In this document: positions 7,688 through 14,646 of the stretch, in pieces
How positions within the stretch are numbered: position 1 is the stretch's first letter
Layout of the letters: each line of letters opens with the position of its first letter
Source of the DNA: JAWLCA01 sp050485905
GTDB lineage: Bacteria > Pseudomonadota > Alphaproteobacteria > Rhodobacterales > Rhodobacteraceae
NCBI GenBank assembly: GCA_050485905.1
Contig: JBJHCH010000074.1
Coordinates: 1 to 18,817, forward strand
Direction of reading: 5' to 3'
DNA: 18,817 bases
Program-made: the position numbers and the translations under genes
The notes under the pieces: model-generated
Databases searched by the model: none
What the model saw: only the letters and a program-made list of their open reading frames with translations
What the model was told of the DNA's origin: nothing

Positions 7688-8712
7688 TGGGTCGGCCTCC
7701 GGTCGGCGGCAAACTGGTCCAGGGCGACGGCCGCCACAAGGATCACGCCGATAATAATCTGTTGGATGAAGGATGACACGTTCAGCAAGACCAGCCCATT
7801 GGTCAGAACTCCGATCAACAGCGCCCCCGTGACGGTGCCAAATATGGAGCCGACCCCGCCGAACAGGCTGGTGCCGCCGATCACTACGGCAGCAATCACG
7901 GTAAGTTCCAGTCCCGATCCCGCCACGGCCTCGGCCGAATTGAGCCTTGCCGACAGGAGAAAGGCGGCCAGCCCGCAGAAAAAGCCACTGATGACATACA
8001 CGCTGATGGTGATCCGGGCGACCGGCACTCCATTCAACGCGGCGGCGCGCGCATTGCCGCCCACAGCATAGACATGTTTTCCAAAGCGGGTATAGCGCAG
8101 CACGAGATGCGCCAATATCGCTGCAGTAAAGAAGATGATGACCGGCACGGGAACCGTCAGTATCCGCCCCTGCCCCCACCAGGTGAAATCCGGCTGAAAG
8201 CCTGATATCGGCCCCCCCCCCGAAAACAACAGCGCCAACCCGCGAAAGGCGGTCAGTCCCCCCAGGGTCACAACGAATGGCGGCACTCGCAGCTTAGAGA
8301 CGGCAACGCCCTGCAGCAACCCGCCAGCCATGCCCACGAGTATCGCCGCGGCAGCCGCCAGATAGACCGGATTGCCGCCAGATGCCCCGACCTCAAGAGC
8401 GAAGCGGTCGGCGATACCTCCTTTCGCCACCCACGCGCCGACCAGACCTGACAACGCCAGAAGTGAGCCGACCGACAGGTCTATGCCCGCAGTCAGGATG
8501 ACGAAGGTCATCCCGACGGCCACCAAACCCGAGATCGACACCTGACGCAGCACGTTGAGGATGTTCAGAGGATGCAGAAACCGCGGCTCGAGCAGCGCAA
8601 AGACAATCACCAGAAACAACAGAAAGATCGGTGCGGCATATCGCACCATCAGTTGAAAGGTGCTCAACCCGCATGCTTCAGCCGAACGCTTAGAGAGAGG
8701 TGTCATGCCCAT
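7684..8712 (-). CDS. Ribose/fructose-type ABC transporter permease
   Basis: The product is 342 residues, a hydrophobic integral membrane protein of the BPD_transp_2 (RbsC/FrcC) family. Family landmarks include FALLEPRFLHPLNILNVLRQ (about 39-58), the motif VGMTFVILTAGIDLSVGSLL, VVTLGGLTAFRG, YAVGGNARAAALNGV and VIGGTSLFGGVGSIFGT. It should form the inner-membrane channel with the ATPase and take substrate from the binding protein. Two in-frame ATGs (8712 and 8706) are possible; the ribosome site is weak. An unusual 10-G run (minus strand; 8212-8221) lies in the codons for SGGGPISG. It is the third gene of a four-gene minus-strand unit. Confidence 0.9.
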   Translation of the reverse strand: MGMTPLSKRSAEACGLSTFQLMVRYAAPIFLLFLVIVFALLEPRFLHPLNILNVLRQVSISGLVAVGMTFVILTAGIDLSVGSLLALSGLVGAWVAKGGIADRFALEVGASGGNPVYLAAAAAILVGMAGGLLQGVAVSKLRVPPFVVTLGGLTAFRGLALLFSGGGPISGFQPDFTWWGQGRILTVPVPVIIFFTAAILAHLVLRYTRFGKHVYAVGGNARAAALNGVPVARITISVYVISGFFCGLAAFLLSARLNSAEAVAGSGLELTVIAAVVIGGTSLFGGVGSIFGTVTGALLIGVLTNGLVLLNVSSFIQQIIIGVILVAAVALDQFAADRRPTQ

Positions 8713-8747
8713 TCATCAGCCTGCCTGATCGTCCGCACATGCCATCA

Positions 8748-8774
8748 CCGATGGCCGGGCGATCCGGCCATCGG
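8748..8774 (-). promoter_or_regulatory. Intercistronic stem-loop between binding-protein and permease genes
   Basis: A perfect 11-bp inverted repeat (CCGATGGCCGG and CCGGCCATCGG) with a 5-base loop lies in the 84-bp gap between the two genes. There is no T-run, so a simple intrinsic terminator is unlikely. Such hairpins after a binding-protein gene are known to stabilise the upstream message or attenuate the downstream genes, so that binding protein is made in excess over permease. That role here is inferred from position only. Confidence 0.65.
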
Positions 8775-8796
8775 CAATCGATGAAGGCGGGACTAC

Positions 8797-9750
8797 CTAT
8801 TGAAGCTCGCCCAACCGCTCTGCCTGGTCGATGTTGTCGGCCGTGATCGTGATCGGCTGCAGCAGGACAAGAGGCTCTGGCGTAGTGCCCTCGCGCAGAT
8901 GGCTTACCATCATCTGCAGCGCCTGCGCACTCTGGCCGCCGGGAAACTGTTCCACGGTGGCCGTCAACCCGCCGTCACGCACGGACGCCAGCGCTTCGGG
9001 CAGGGCGTCGAAACCGATGACCGCAATATCCAGCCCCTGCTCCTGTACTACCTGCAGGGCCCCCAGCGCCATGTCATCATTCGCCGCGACGATCACATCG
9101 GGCGGGCTATCAAGACCTGCAAGGATCGACTCGGTGACCGACGCACCCTGCTCACGGGCAAAGTTGGCGGTCTGCTCGGCTACAAAGACGTATTTGTCCG
9201 ACATCGAATCCAGAATGTCATGCACACCCTTGTTGCGGTCGATGGCCGGACTCGACCCTGGCTGACCCTGAAGGTTTACGATCGTTGCCCCATCCGGGAA
9301 CATCTCGATGATCAGGTTGGCCTGTGCTTGACCACCGATCACGTTATCGGCGCCGACATGCGACAATATCCCTTCAACCCCTTCGACCCTACGGTCAATC
9401 GATATCACGGGGATACCGGCCTCGACCGCCTGCTGAAGCGCGGGACCCATCGCAACCGCGTCGATCGGGCTGATGATGATGCCATCGACGCCACGGATGA
9501 TCGCGGCCTCGACATCAACGGTCTGCTTGGTCGTCTGATTCTGACCATCGGTCTCGATCAACTCGATTCCACCGATCGACGCAGCCTCGTTTGCAAGTGC
9601 GCCCTGCATGTGAACGAAGAACGGGAACTCAAGCGCCGGCATCGAGGATGCGATGGTAAGCTCCTGCGCATGAGCCATCCCCGACATGCCGGTGATGGAA
9701 GCCGCCAGCAGCCCGGTAGCCGCTGCTTTCCTGAAGTATGCAGTCATCAT
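8797..9750 (-). CDS. Ribose-type periplasmic substrate-binding protein
   Basis: The product is 317 residues, a type-1 periplasmic binding protein (RbsB/FrcB-like). A signal peptide is visible (basic MMTAYFRKAA, hydrophobic core, cut expected after GMAHA at residue 28). The mature part shows FPFFVHMQGALANEA, then DGIIISPIDAVAMGPALQQA, PVISIDRR, HVGADNVIGGQAQANLII and PDVIVAANDDMALGALQ, then AVIGFDALPEAL, all typical of this class. It delivers the substrate to the permease encoded next. Two adjacent ATGs (9750, 9747) follow GGAGGAG, and either is well spaced. The substrate cannot be read from the sequence; the context with a hydroxyacid dehydrogenase suggests a sugar, polyol or sugar acid. Confidence 0.9.
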   Translation of the reverse strand: MMTAYFRKAAATGLLAASITGMSGMAHAQELTIASSMPALEFPFFVHMQGALANEAASIGGIELIETDGQNQTTKQTVDVEAAIIRGVDGIIISPIDAVAMGPALQQAVEAGIPVISIDRRVEGVEGILSHVGADNVIGGQAQANLIIEMFPDGATIVNLQGQPGSSPAIDRNKGVHDILDSMSDKYVFVAEQTANFAREQGASVTESILAGLDSPPDVIVAANDDMALGALQVVQEQGLDIAVIGFDALPEALASVRDGGLTATVEQFPGGQSAQALQMMVSHLREGTTPEPLVLLQPITITADNIDQAERLGELQ

Positions 9751-9872
9751 TGTCTCCTCCCAAGAGAACAGGACGCGCCATGGATGCGTAGGTTTATCGG
9801 CATGAACAGGCGCAGCCCCGCCACTCTTCGAAGTTTCGAGGTCTTCTACAAGTGGGTATCGCCAATGACGGG

Positions 9873-10907
9873 TCAGTTTCTGTCCACAGGCCGTGAACGC
9901 ATGCGGTTTGCAGTTTCTCTTTCCGCGCGCTTGCAGCGTATCGGGGGAAGCCCGCGATCCATCAGTTCCATGTCTTCCAGTACCATGTCACCCATCTGCT
10001 TGAATGCCACGTCGAGCGCGCCGGCCCGATGAGCCGAGCGGAGAATCCCTTCGAGACGCCGAACGCGATGGTCTGGAGACACTGGCTCCTCTGGAAAGAC
10101 ATCACTCGCGGCCAAGATATGGCCCCGTTCAACTGCATCGAGCAGGGCATCGAACTCGACCACGTCCGCGCGGCTGAGCAGGATGAATGCCGATCTAGGT
10201 CGCATGCGTGCAAACTCGTCTGCGCCCAGAAACCGACGATTTTCTGCAGTAACGGCGGCCATCACGAATAGAAAGTCCGACGTTTCAAGAACCTCGTCGA
10301 GACTCGCGGGGACCACCAGATGGTCCCTGAGCATCGACGGCGGTAGCCAAGGGTCGAAAGCCCGCACCTTGCAGTGGAACCCAGTGAGCAGACGGTTCAT
10401 GGCCCGGCCAAGGTCCCCAAATCCGATGATCCCGACCTCGGCCCCGGTGAGCAGACGGGCGCCTGCATTGCTCTCGCCGCCCCATTTCTCGCGGCCTTCG
10501 CGGAAATCCTGGTCGGCCCTGCTGATGCCGCGCGCCAGATCAAGGGCGAAGCCGAGGCCGATTTCGGCCACAGGTACTGCGAACACTGCACCGGTCGTGA
10601 GCACATGTATCCCCCGCGCGAACACCTGATCGTAGGGCATGTTGTCGATGAGATTCGACTCCACGTTCAGCACCGCGCGAAGGCTTGTCAGTTTCGCGAG
10701 TGTTTCTGATGAGATCGGCGGCTGCCCCAGTATGTACCGTGCCGCCCCGAGGCGCTCCTCAGGAAGGTCTTCGATGCGGCCCTCGGAAACCTCAAGCAGG
10801 TCGTATCGTGACAGAAGCTCTGCCAGCTTCTGGGGCGTGAAAATCAGGTCAAGGCTGCGCGGTTCTGGGGCACAGATTACAAGGGGCTTGGTGTCCAGTG
10901 CTGTCAT
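9873..10907 (-). CDS. D-isomer-specific 2-hydroxyacid dehydrogenase family protein
   Basis: The product is 344 residues. The family interconverts D-2-hydroxyacids and 2-oxoacids with NAD(P). The Rossmann loop IIGFGDLGRAM (GFGDLG at 162-167) and an Asp at the end of the second strand (VRAFDPW, Asp185) favour NAD. Candidate catalytic residues are Arg246 (LLSRADVVEFDAL), Glu273 or Glu274 (DVFPEEP) and His293 (RSAHRAGALD). Residues 320-344 form an extra basic tail. The ATG follows GAGGAAG. It is the first gene of the transporter operon, 122 bp before the binding-protein gene, and an IS3 end lies only about 30 bp upstream. It probably processes the imported compound; the substrate is unknown. Confidence 0.85.
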   Translation of the reverse strand: MTALDTKPLVICAPEPRSLDLIFTPQKLAELLSRYDLLEVSEGRIEDLPEERLGAARYILGQPPISSETLAKLTSLRAVLNVESNLIDNMPYDQVFARGIHVLTTGAVFAVPVAEIGLGFALDLARGISRADQDFREGREKWGGESNAGARLLTGAEVGIIGFGDLGRAMNRLLTGFHCKVRAFDPWLPPSMLRDHLVVPASLDEVLETSDFLFVMAAVTAENRRFLGADEFARMRPRSAFILLSRADVVEFDALLDAVERGHILAASDVFPEEPVSPDHRVRRLEGILRSAHRAGALDVAFKQMGDMVLEDMELMDRGLPPIRCKRAERETANRMRSRPVDRN

Positions 10908-10936
10908 TTCTTCCTCACATGGCTTCCAGTGGAAGG

Positions 10937-11325
10937 TGAACCGCGCCGGGTTTGCCGGAGGCTGATTGACGTCAGTTACGCGGCCATGGTCTCAGTTTCC
11001 AAGTCCGCATAGAAGTTGGTCTCGGCTTCAGCGGGCGGGATGTTTCCGATCGGCTCGAGGATACGGCGGTTGTTGAACCAGTCCATCCATTCCAGTGTGG
11101 CGTATTCGACCGCGTCGAAACTGCGCCATTGTCCACGGCGTCGGATGGCCTCGGCCTTGAATCGCCCGTTGATCGTCTCGGCCAACGCGTTGTCGTAGCT
11201 GTCACCGACGTTGCCCACCGAGGGTTCGATGCCTGCCTCGGCCAGCCGTTCGCTGTAGCAAGTGGACAGATATTGGGACCCGCGGTCGCCGTGATGAACC
11301 AGCCCCATGCCCTTGCCGGGCCAGC
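10937..11325 (-). mobile_element. IS3-family element remnant, 3' part with terminal repeat
   Basis: Positions 10937-10962 read TGAACCGCGCCGGGTTTGCC then GGAGGC, closely resembling IS3-family ends that start TGAACCGCCCCGGGTTT. This marks the 3' end of an element whose orfB C-terminus lies next to it on the minus strand. The 5' part (orfA, most of orfB and the other end) is missing: homology fades near 11325. The retained end sits 29 bp before the first codon of the dehydrogenase gene. Confidence 0.8.
10976..11325 (-). pseudogene. IS3-family orfB transposase, C-terminal fragment
   Basis: About 115 residues of the integrase-core C-terminus remain: GLVHHGDRGSQYLS, then YSERLAEAGIEPSVGNVGDS, YDNALAETINGRFKAEAIRR, then WRSFDAVEYATLEWMDWFNN and RRILEPIGNIPPAEAE, ending in ETMAA. 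The second Asp (GDRGSQY) and the Glu (ALAETING) of the DDE triad are present. The first Asp and all upstream parts are lost. The open frame continues to 11380, but residues before about PGKGMG do not look like the family. The fragment cannot transpose by itself. Confidence 0.85.
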
Positions 11326-11404
11326 CCCCGTTGCCCAACCCGCCCAAATGGGCAAAACTCAAACCCGAAATATCGCTCACGTTGGATAAAAGTTGGGGGC
11401 AACG

Positions 11405-11642
11405 TCAATTGGCCTCGAGCGCCGCTTGAATGCGCTCTGCAAAGCCTTGGTCGATGTCCCCAAGAACCCGTAACCACTTGCCATCAAGCACGAACTCAGC
11501 GTCGGGTTGCGGGGCAGTGATAGCAGCCGTGTCGGGGATACCCAAGTATCCGGCACACGTGAGGTTCCAGGTGCTGATGCGCTCTCGCTCACTGGCGGCT
11601 AGGGTCAGGACCCATTGATTGGCTTGAGGCTGCCCGGCCTGC
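11405..11642 (-). pseudogene. C-terminal fragment of an unrecognised gene, cut by IS5
   Basis: An open frame on the minus strand ends in a plausible protein C-terminus of about 75 residues: ANQWVLTLAASERERISTWN, then LTCAGYLGIPDT, PQPDAEFVLDG, and GDIDQGFAERIQAALEAN before TGA. The composition looks coding and quite acidic, unlike the shadow frames around it. The upstream part of the frame runs into the IS5 element whose transposase starts at 11673 on the other strand, so the 5' part is lost. The missing part was not found on the far side of the IS. I do not recognise the family. Confidence 0.45.
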
Positions 11643-11672
11643 GTGATTCTAGCTCTCGCACTGACGGGGGTG

Positions 11673-12035
11673 ATGATGAGCAATCTTTTCTGGCTGACCG
11701 ACGAGCAGATGGAGCGGCTGCGGCCCTTCTTTCCCAGGAGCCATGGCAAGCCGCGCGTTGATGACCGACGCGTCCTGAGCGGCATAATCTTCATCAATCG
11801 CAATGGATTGCGCTGGTGCGATGCGCCTCGGGAGTATGGACCGCCGAAGACGCTCTACAACCGATGGAAGCGATGGGGCGACATGGGGGTCTTCGCCCGG
11901 ATGATGGAAGGGCTGGCCTCCGAGGGCACCGAGCAGAAGATCATCATGATCGACGCGACCTATCTGAAGGCGCACCGCACGGCCTCGAGCCTGCGGTCGA
12001 AAAAGGGGGGCCCGACGACAAGCGAGGTCGCCTGA
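11673..12035 (+). CDS. IS5-family (IS427-like) transposase, first frame
   Basis: The product is 120 residues: MMSNLFWLTDEQMERLRPFF, then GKPRVDDRRVLSGIIFINRN, GLRWCDAPREYGPPKTLYNR, and IIMIDATYLKAHRTASSLRS, ending KKGGPTTSEVA. It holds the N-terminal DUF4096-type domain and the first catalytic Asp (MIDATYLKAH). The ATG (11673, or 11676) follows GACGGGGGTG. In IS427-like elements a -1 ribosomal frameshift joins this frame to the catalytic C-terminus. Here a run of five A then six G (12000-12010) is the likely slip site, because the -1 frame after it spells GPDDKRGRLIGR, as in intact relatives. Confidence 0.85.
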   Translation: MMSNLFWLTDEQMERLRPFFPRSHGKPRVDDRRVLSGIIFINRNGLRWCDAPREYGPPKTLYNRWKRWGDMGVFARMMEGLASEGTEQKIIMIDATYLKAHRTASSLRSKKGGPTTSEVA

Positions 12036-12046
12036 TTGGGCGCAGT

Positions 12047-12087
12047 CCGAGGGTCCGGAATTGATCCGGGGGATCAATTCCCCGAGG
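12047..12087. repeat. 29-bp palindromic insertion flanked by 6-bp direct repeats
   Basis: CCGAGG occurs at 12047-12052 and again at 12082-12087. Between them lie 29 bp containing a perfect 11-bp inverted repeat, GGAATTGATCC (12057-12067) and GGATCAATTCC (12071-12081), with the loop GGG. The layout (palindromic core plus short direct repeats, net gain 35 bp) looks like an insertion with target duplication, inside the transposase gene. It may alternatively be a feature shared by this IS subgroup. Confidence 0.7.
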
Positions 12088-12486
12088 ACGGGCGGGCTGA
12101 ACACCAAGCTGCATGCCGTGACAGATGCGAAGGGTCGCCCACTGCGGTTCTTCATGACGGCCGGTCAAGTCAGCGACTACACCGGCGCGGCGGCCCTGCT
12201 GGGCAGTCTGCCCGCGACCGAATGGTTGATCGCAGACCGGGGTTATGATGCGGATTGGTTCCGGAAAGCTCTGAAAGACAAGGGGATACGCCCCTGCATC
12301 CCCGGTCGGAAGTCGCGCGGGAAGACTGTCCGCTACGATAAGAGGCGCTACAAGCGCCGCAACCGGATCGAGATCATGTTCGGTCGTCTGAAGGACTGGC
12401 GCCGGATCGCGACCCGCTACGACCGATGCGCCAAGACCTTCCTTTCCGCCGTCGCCCTCGCCGCAACCGTCCTGTTCTGGCTTTGA
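12061..12486 (+). pseudogene. IS5-family transposase, second frame (catalytic C-terminus)
   Basis: The frame encodes GLNTKLHAVTDAKGRPLRFF, then MTAGQVSDYTGAAALLGSLP, LIADRGYDADWFRKAL (second catalytic Asp), PCIPGRKSRGK, and RRNRIEIMFGRLKDWRRIAT (catalytic Glu region), ending VLFWL. All of this is typical of IS427-like transposases. It has no independent good start; TTG at 12061 lies within the palindromic insertion. Relative to the -1 frame (ending RLIGRSPRVRN), it is displaced by the 35-bp insertion at 12053-12087. Removing those 35 bases restores RLIGRSPRTGGLNTKLHAV in one frame. As it stands the element needs two frame changes to make a full protein and is probably inactive. Confidence 0.75.
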
Positions 12487-12540
12487 CGATCAATGAGTCT
12501 GGAGCCTAGTGGAGCCAGCGAGCCAAAGGCAACAAACTGA

Positions 12541-12705
12541 TTGCGTCGAACTCTGCGTAAGGAAGTCACCGTCTCCTATCTGACCTGCGTCCTGCGGTTA
12601 ACACTGCTTGCGCTCTTCGTCGTGGCAGCGATCCTCAAAAGGACGCCGGCGCCGGAGGTGACGCTGGCGCGGCTGCGGGTGGCGCTTCCTGCATCTTGGC
12701 ATTAG
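12541..12705 (+). pseudogene. Probable C-terminal tail of a serine-recombinase gene
   Basis: A frame of 54 codons reads LRRTLRKEVTVSYLTCVLRL, then TLLALFVVAAILKRTPAPEV and TLARLRVALPASWH before TAG. It resembles the last residues of recombinase-family (resolvase-type) proteins of alphaproteobacteria, which commonly end in VSYLTRVLRLAFLAPDIVEA, then ILDGRQP and an LP..W motif. The match comes from memory and is partial (the APDIVEAILDG core is altered). No upstream catalytic domain is present, since the sequence begins right after the IS5 element. It is most likely a scar of a mobile element or prophage. Confidence 0.45.
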
Positions 12706-12927
12706 CAGCGCGCCGGGTCCCGCCCATGGAAACGGACCCGAAGGGGCCCAAAGCGGCCGGTCAGGAGCGAAGCGATGCGCCGGGCGAGCGCACTGAGCCC
12801 TGCGCTGCCCGGCTGAGAGTACCATCCGGACCGCGGATCGCTGCGCATCGCGACCCTGGCACGATGCGCAGCCGATCCGGTCCTGTTACGGTCGAAGCCA
12901 GGCAGCTGCAGTCCCGGCGGCTGGCTC

Positions 12928-13899
12928 TCAGGTCCCGGAAAGCCGGCGGCGGCCCAGCAGGCCGAGCGTGCCCAAGCCGCCCAGCAGCAGCCAGACCGCG
13001 GCGGGCAACGGGATCGGCGCCGGTGGCGGGGCAAGCTCGTAGGTGAAGGTCACGCTGGATTTGACCACGACGGTGGTGTCGGCAAAGTCAGAACTCGGTA
13101 CCCCGGGCGCGGTGAACCAGATCGCCGCCATGCTCTGATCGCAGTAGAACAGGCAATTTGCGATCCGGGTAAAGGTCGCCGGTGAGCCAGGGGTGTCGGC
13201 GGGAACCTCAAGCTTGTTTGCGGGCCCAACTCCGACCGGGTCGCCGAAGCCGTCGGTCTCGGTGCCCAGGACACTGACCGGCGTGGCGTCCTCGTCGACG
13301 CCAAGGCGGCCGCGGAAATAGGCGTCGGGGAAATAGGCGTCGTCAATCAGCCGCGTGACCGTGAGTCCATCGCCAACGCCGTCAGGACCGCGAATGTCCA
13401 GTGCCAGTTCGGCCATGAAGGTTCCGGCCAGAAGCGCGGCGGGGTCGAAGGGGTTGAGCCCCCCGACGACCGCGACCGCAAGGTCGTACGGATTGACCGA
13501 TGTGTGCTCAAGGGTCACGCCCATCGTGACGCTTGGATTCTTGGTGATCGAGAGGGTCAGTTCGAGCAGCCGGACGCTGCCGTCGCAGGCGAATGGATTG
13601 TCGGCCACGCTGCCGTCGCAAATCCGGATCGAGCCGTTGATCCAGTGGCTGTCGCTCTCATTGTTCTCAACCGCGATCAGCGCCGTGCCGCCACTGGTCG
13701 CGACCTCGACCAGCGTGTTGTCAAGGAACCACGCATTAATGTTCCGGAGTTCTTCGCCGGTGGGGTTCTCCGTGGTGAGGAGGCCAAGTTCGTCCAGGCT
13801 AAGGGCCCTCGGGGTGAGGGTGGCGGCCGCGGCGGTGCTGGCCAGCGAGAGCGAGGTGACGAGAAGTGCAAGCACGAAAGCGGGCATACGGCAGAGCAT
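12928..13899 (-). CDS. Exported protein with VPLPA-CTERM-type sorting tail
   Basis: The product is 323 residues. It has an N-terminal signal peptide (MLCRMPAFVLALLVTSLSLA, cut expected near residue 26) and a C-terminal sorting tail: IPLPAAVWLLLGGLGTLGLL at 296-315 followed by GRRR. Tails of this kind (VPLPA-CTERM, a PEP-CTERM relative in Rhodobacteraceae) are recognised by a dedicated exosortase and direct proteins to the cell surface. No exosortase is encoded in this window. The middle part (27-290) is not recognised. It contains four cysteines (94, 105, 249, 253), with the motif CDGSV occurring twice 11 residues apart. The ATG at 13899 follows an excellent GGAGG; the longer upstream frame lacks one. 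Confidence 0.85.
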   Translation of the reverse strand: MLCRMPAFVLALLVTSLSLASTAAAATLTPRALSLDELGLLTTENPTGEELRNINAWFLDNTLVEVATSGGTALIAVENNESDSHWINGSIRICDGSVADNPFACDGSVRLLELTLSITKNPSVTMGVTLEHTSVNPYDLAVAVVGGLNPFDPAALLAGTFMAELALDIRGPDGVGDGLTVTRLIDDAYFPDAYFRGRLGVDEDATPVSVLGTETDGFGDPVGVGPANKLEVPADTPGSPATFTRIANCLFYCDQSMAAIWFTAPGVPSSDFADTTVVVKSSVTFTYELAPPPAPIPLPAAVWLLLGGLGTLGLLGRRRLSGT

Positions 13900-14646
13900 T
13901 GGCAATCCTCCGGTTGGGTGGGGCACGAACCTCCATTGAAAATTGGCGGGCTGGAACAGCAAACGCGGCGCAGATCATATCCGAATCTTTCGCGCAAATC
14001 TACAATTACACCAATAGGTTGCATTCACCCCGGACAGAAAGACCGGCGGTTGGGTAGGTGCGCCCCGCCGGCGAGCGTTACGACCCCGCGCGCCGAGATC
14101 GACCAGACTGCCCCGGCGGTATGACTTGCCTGCACGCTCTGGGCAGCCGATGGCGGACGCCGATGAGCGCGCGCCAGCCCTGCGACATGAAGGCCTCCTC
14201 GCGTCTTGCTACGCCTCGACGACGCGCTCGGTGATCGAATTGCTGCTATGGCGGTCAGCGACGTGCGCGATGCCGCAGCCGCATCAGTCCGCAAACCGCC
14301 CCCTGCGACGGCCGACTCCACCTCGACGTGCCCGACCCTTTGACATCATTCAGGTCGCTTGGCCTTCCGAAATGCGGTTTCGCGAGACTGGCCGTTTGTC
14401 TTTGCGGCAGCCAAGTTGACAGAGCGAGGCTGTCGATCGAGCCCTCCTGGGCCTTCGCCGCTAGCGCATGCCCTTGGCTCGCCCCTGCGGTGCCCGCAAA
14501 AAGAGAGCAAGCGGACGGATGCTATTGCGGCAACCTCCAAGATTGCAGCTAAAGTTCCGCTCCTCTGCAAACCGCGCTTCTGGCTGGGAACCCGTCGTGG
14601 ATCGTGTCGATGGACGGCCGCCTGATTGTGCATGTGTGCCGGGGAA
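13900..14646. other. Long gap without a convincing gene (747 bp)
   Basis: This gap separates the VPLPA-CTERM gene start from the stop of the tandem-repeat protein gene, both on the minus strand. Open frames on both strands are short and look like random GC-rich translations (Arg, Pro and Ser rich). An AT-richer patch at about 13970-14030 lies 75-130 bp upstream of the VPLPA-CTERM start and is the likely promoter area; on the minus strand it includes a TATGAT (13974-13979), but no well-spaced -35 partner was seen. I found no recognisable IS remnant or RNA gene. Confidence 0.5.

Larger units (their letters stand above)
11640..12515 (+). mobile_element. IS5-family (IS427-like) insertion sequence with interrupted transposase
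   Basis: The element carries a two-frame DDE transposase of the IS427 type. The exact ends were not resolved: I could not pair a convincing terminal repeat between 11600-11670 and 12487-12545, so the limits given are approximate. It lies between the truncated unknown gene on its left and a recombinase-like tail on its right. Its second half contains a 35-bp palindromic insertion (12053-12087). Confidence 0.75.

Noticed and set aside
8800..10032. Long plus-strand frame opposite the binding-protein gene
   Set aside because: It is antisense to a clear periplasmic binding protein and has no recognisable domain.
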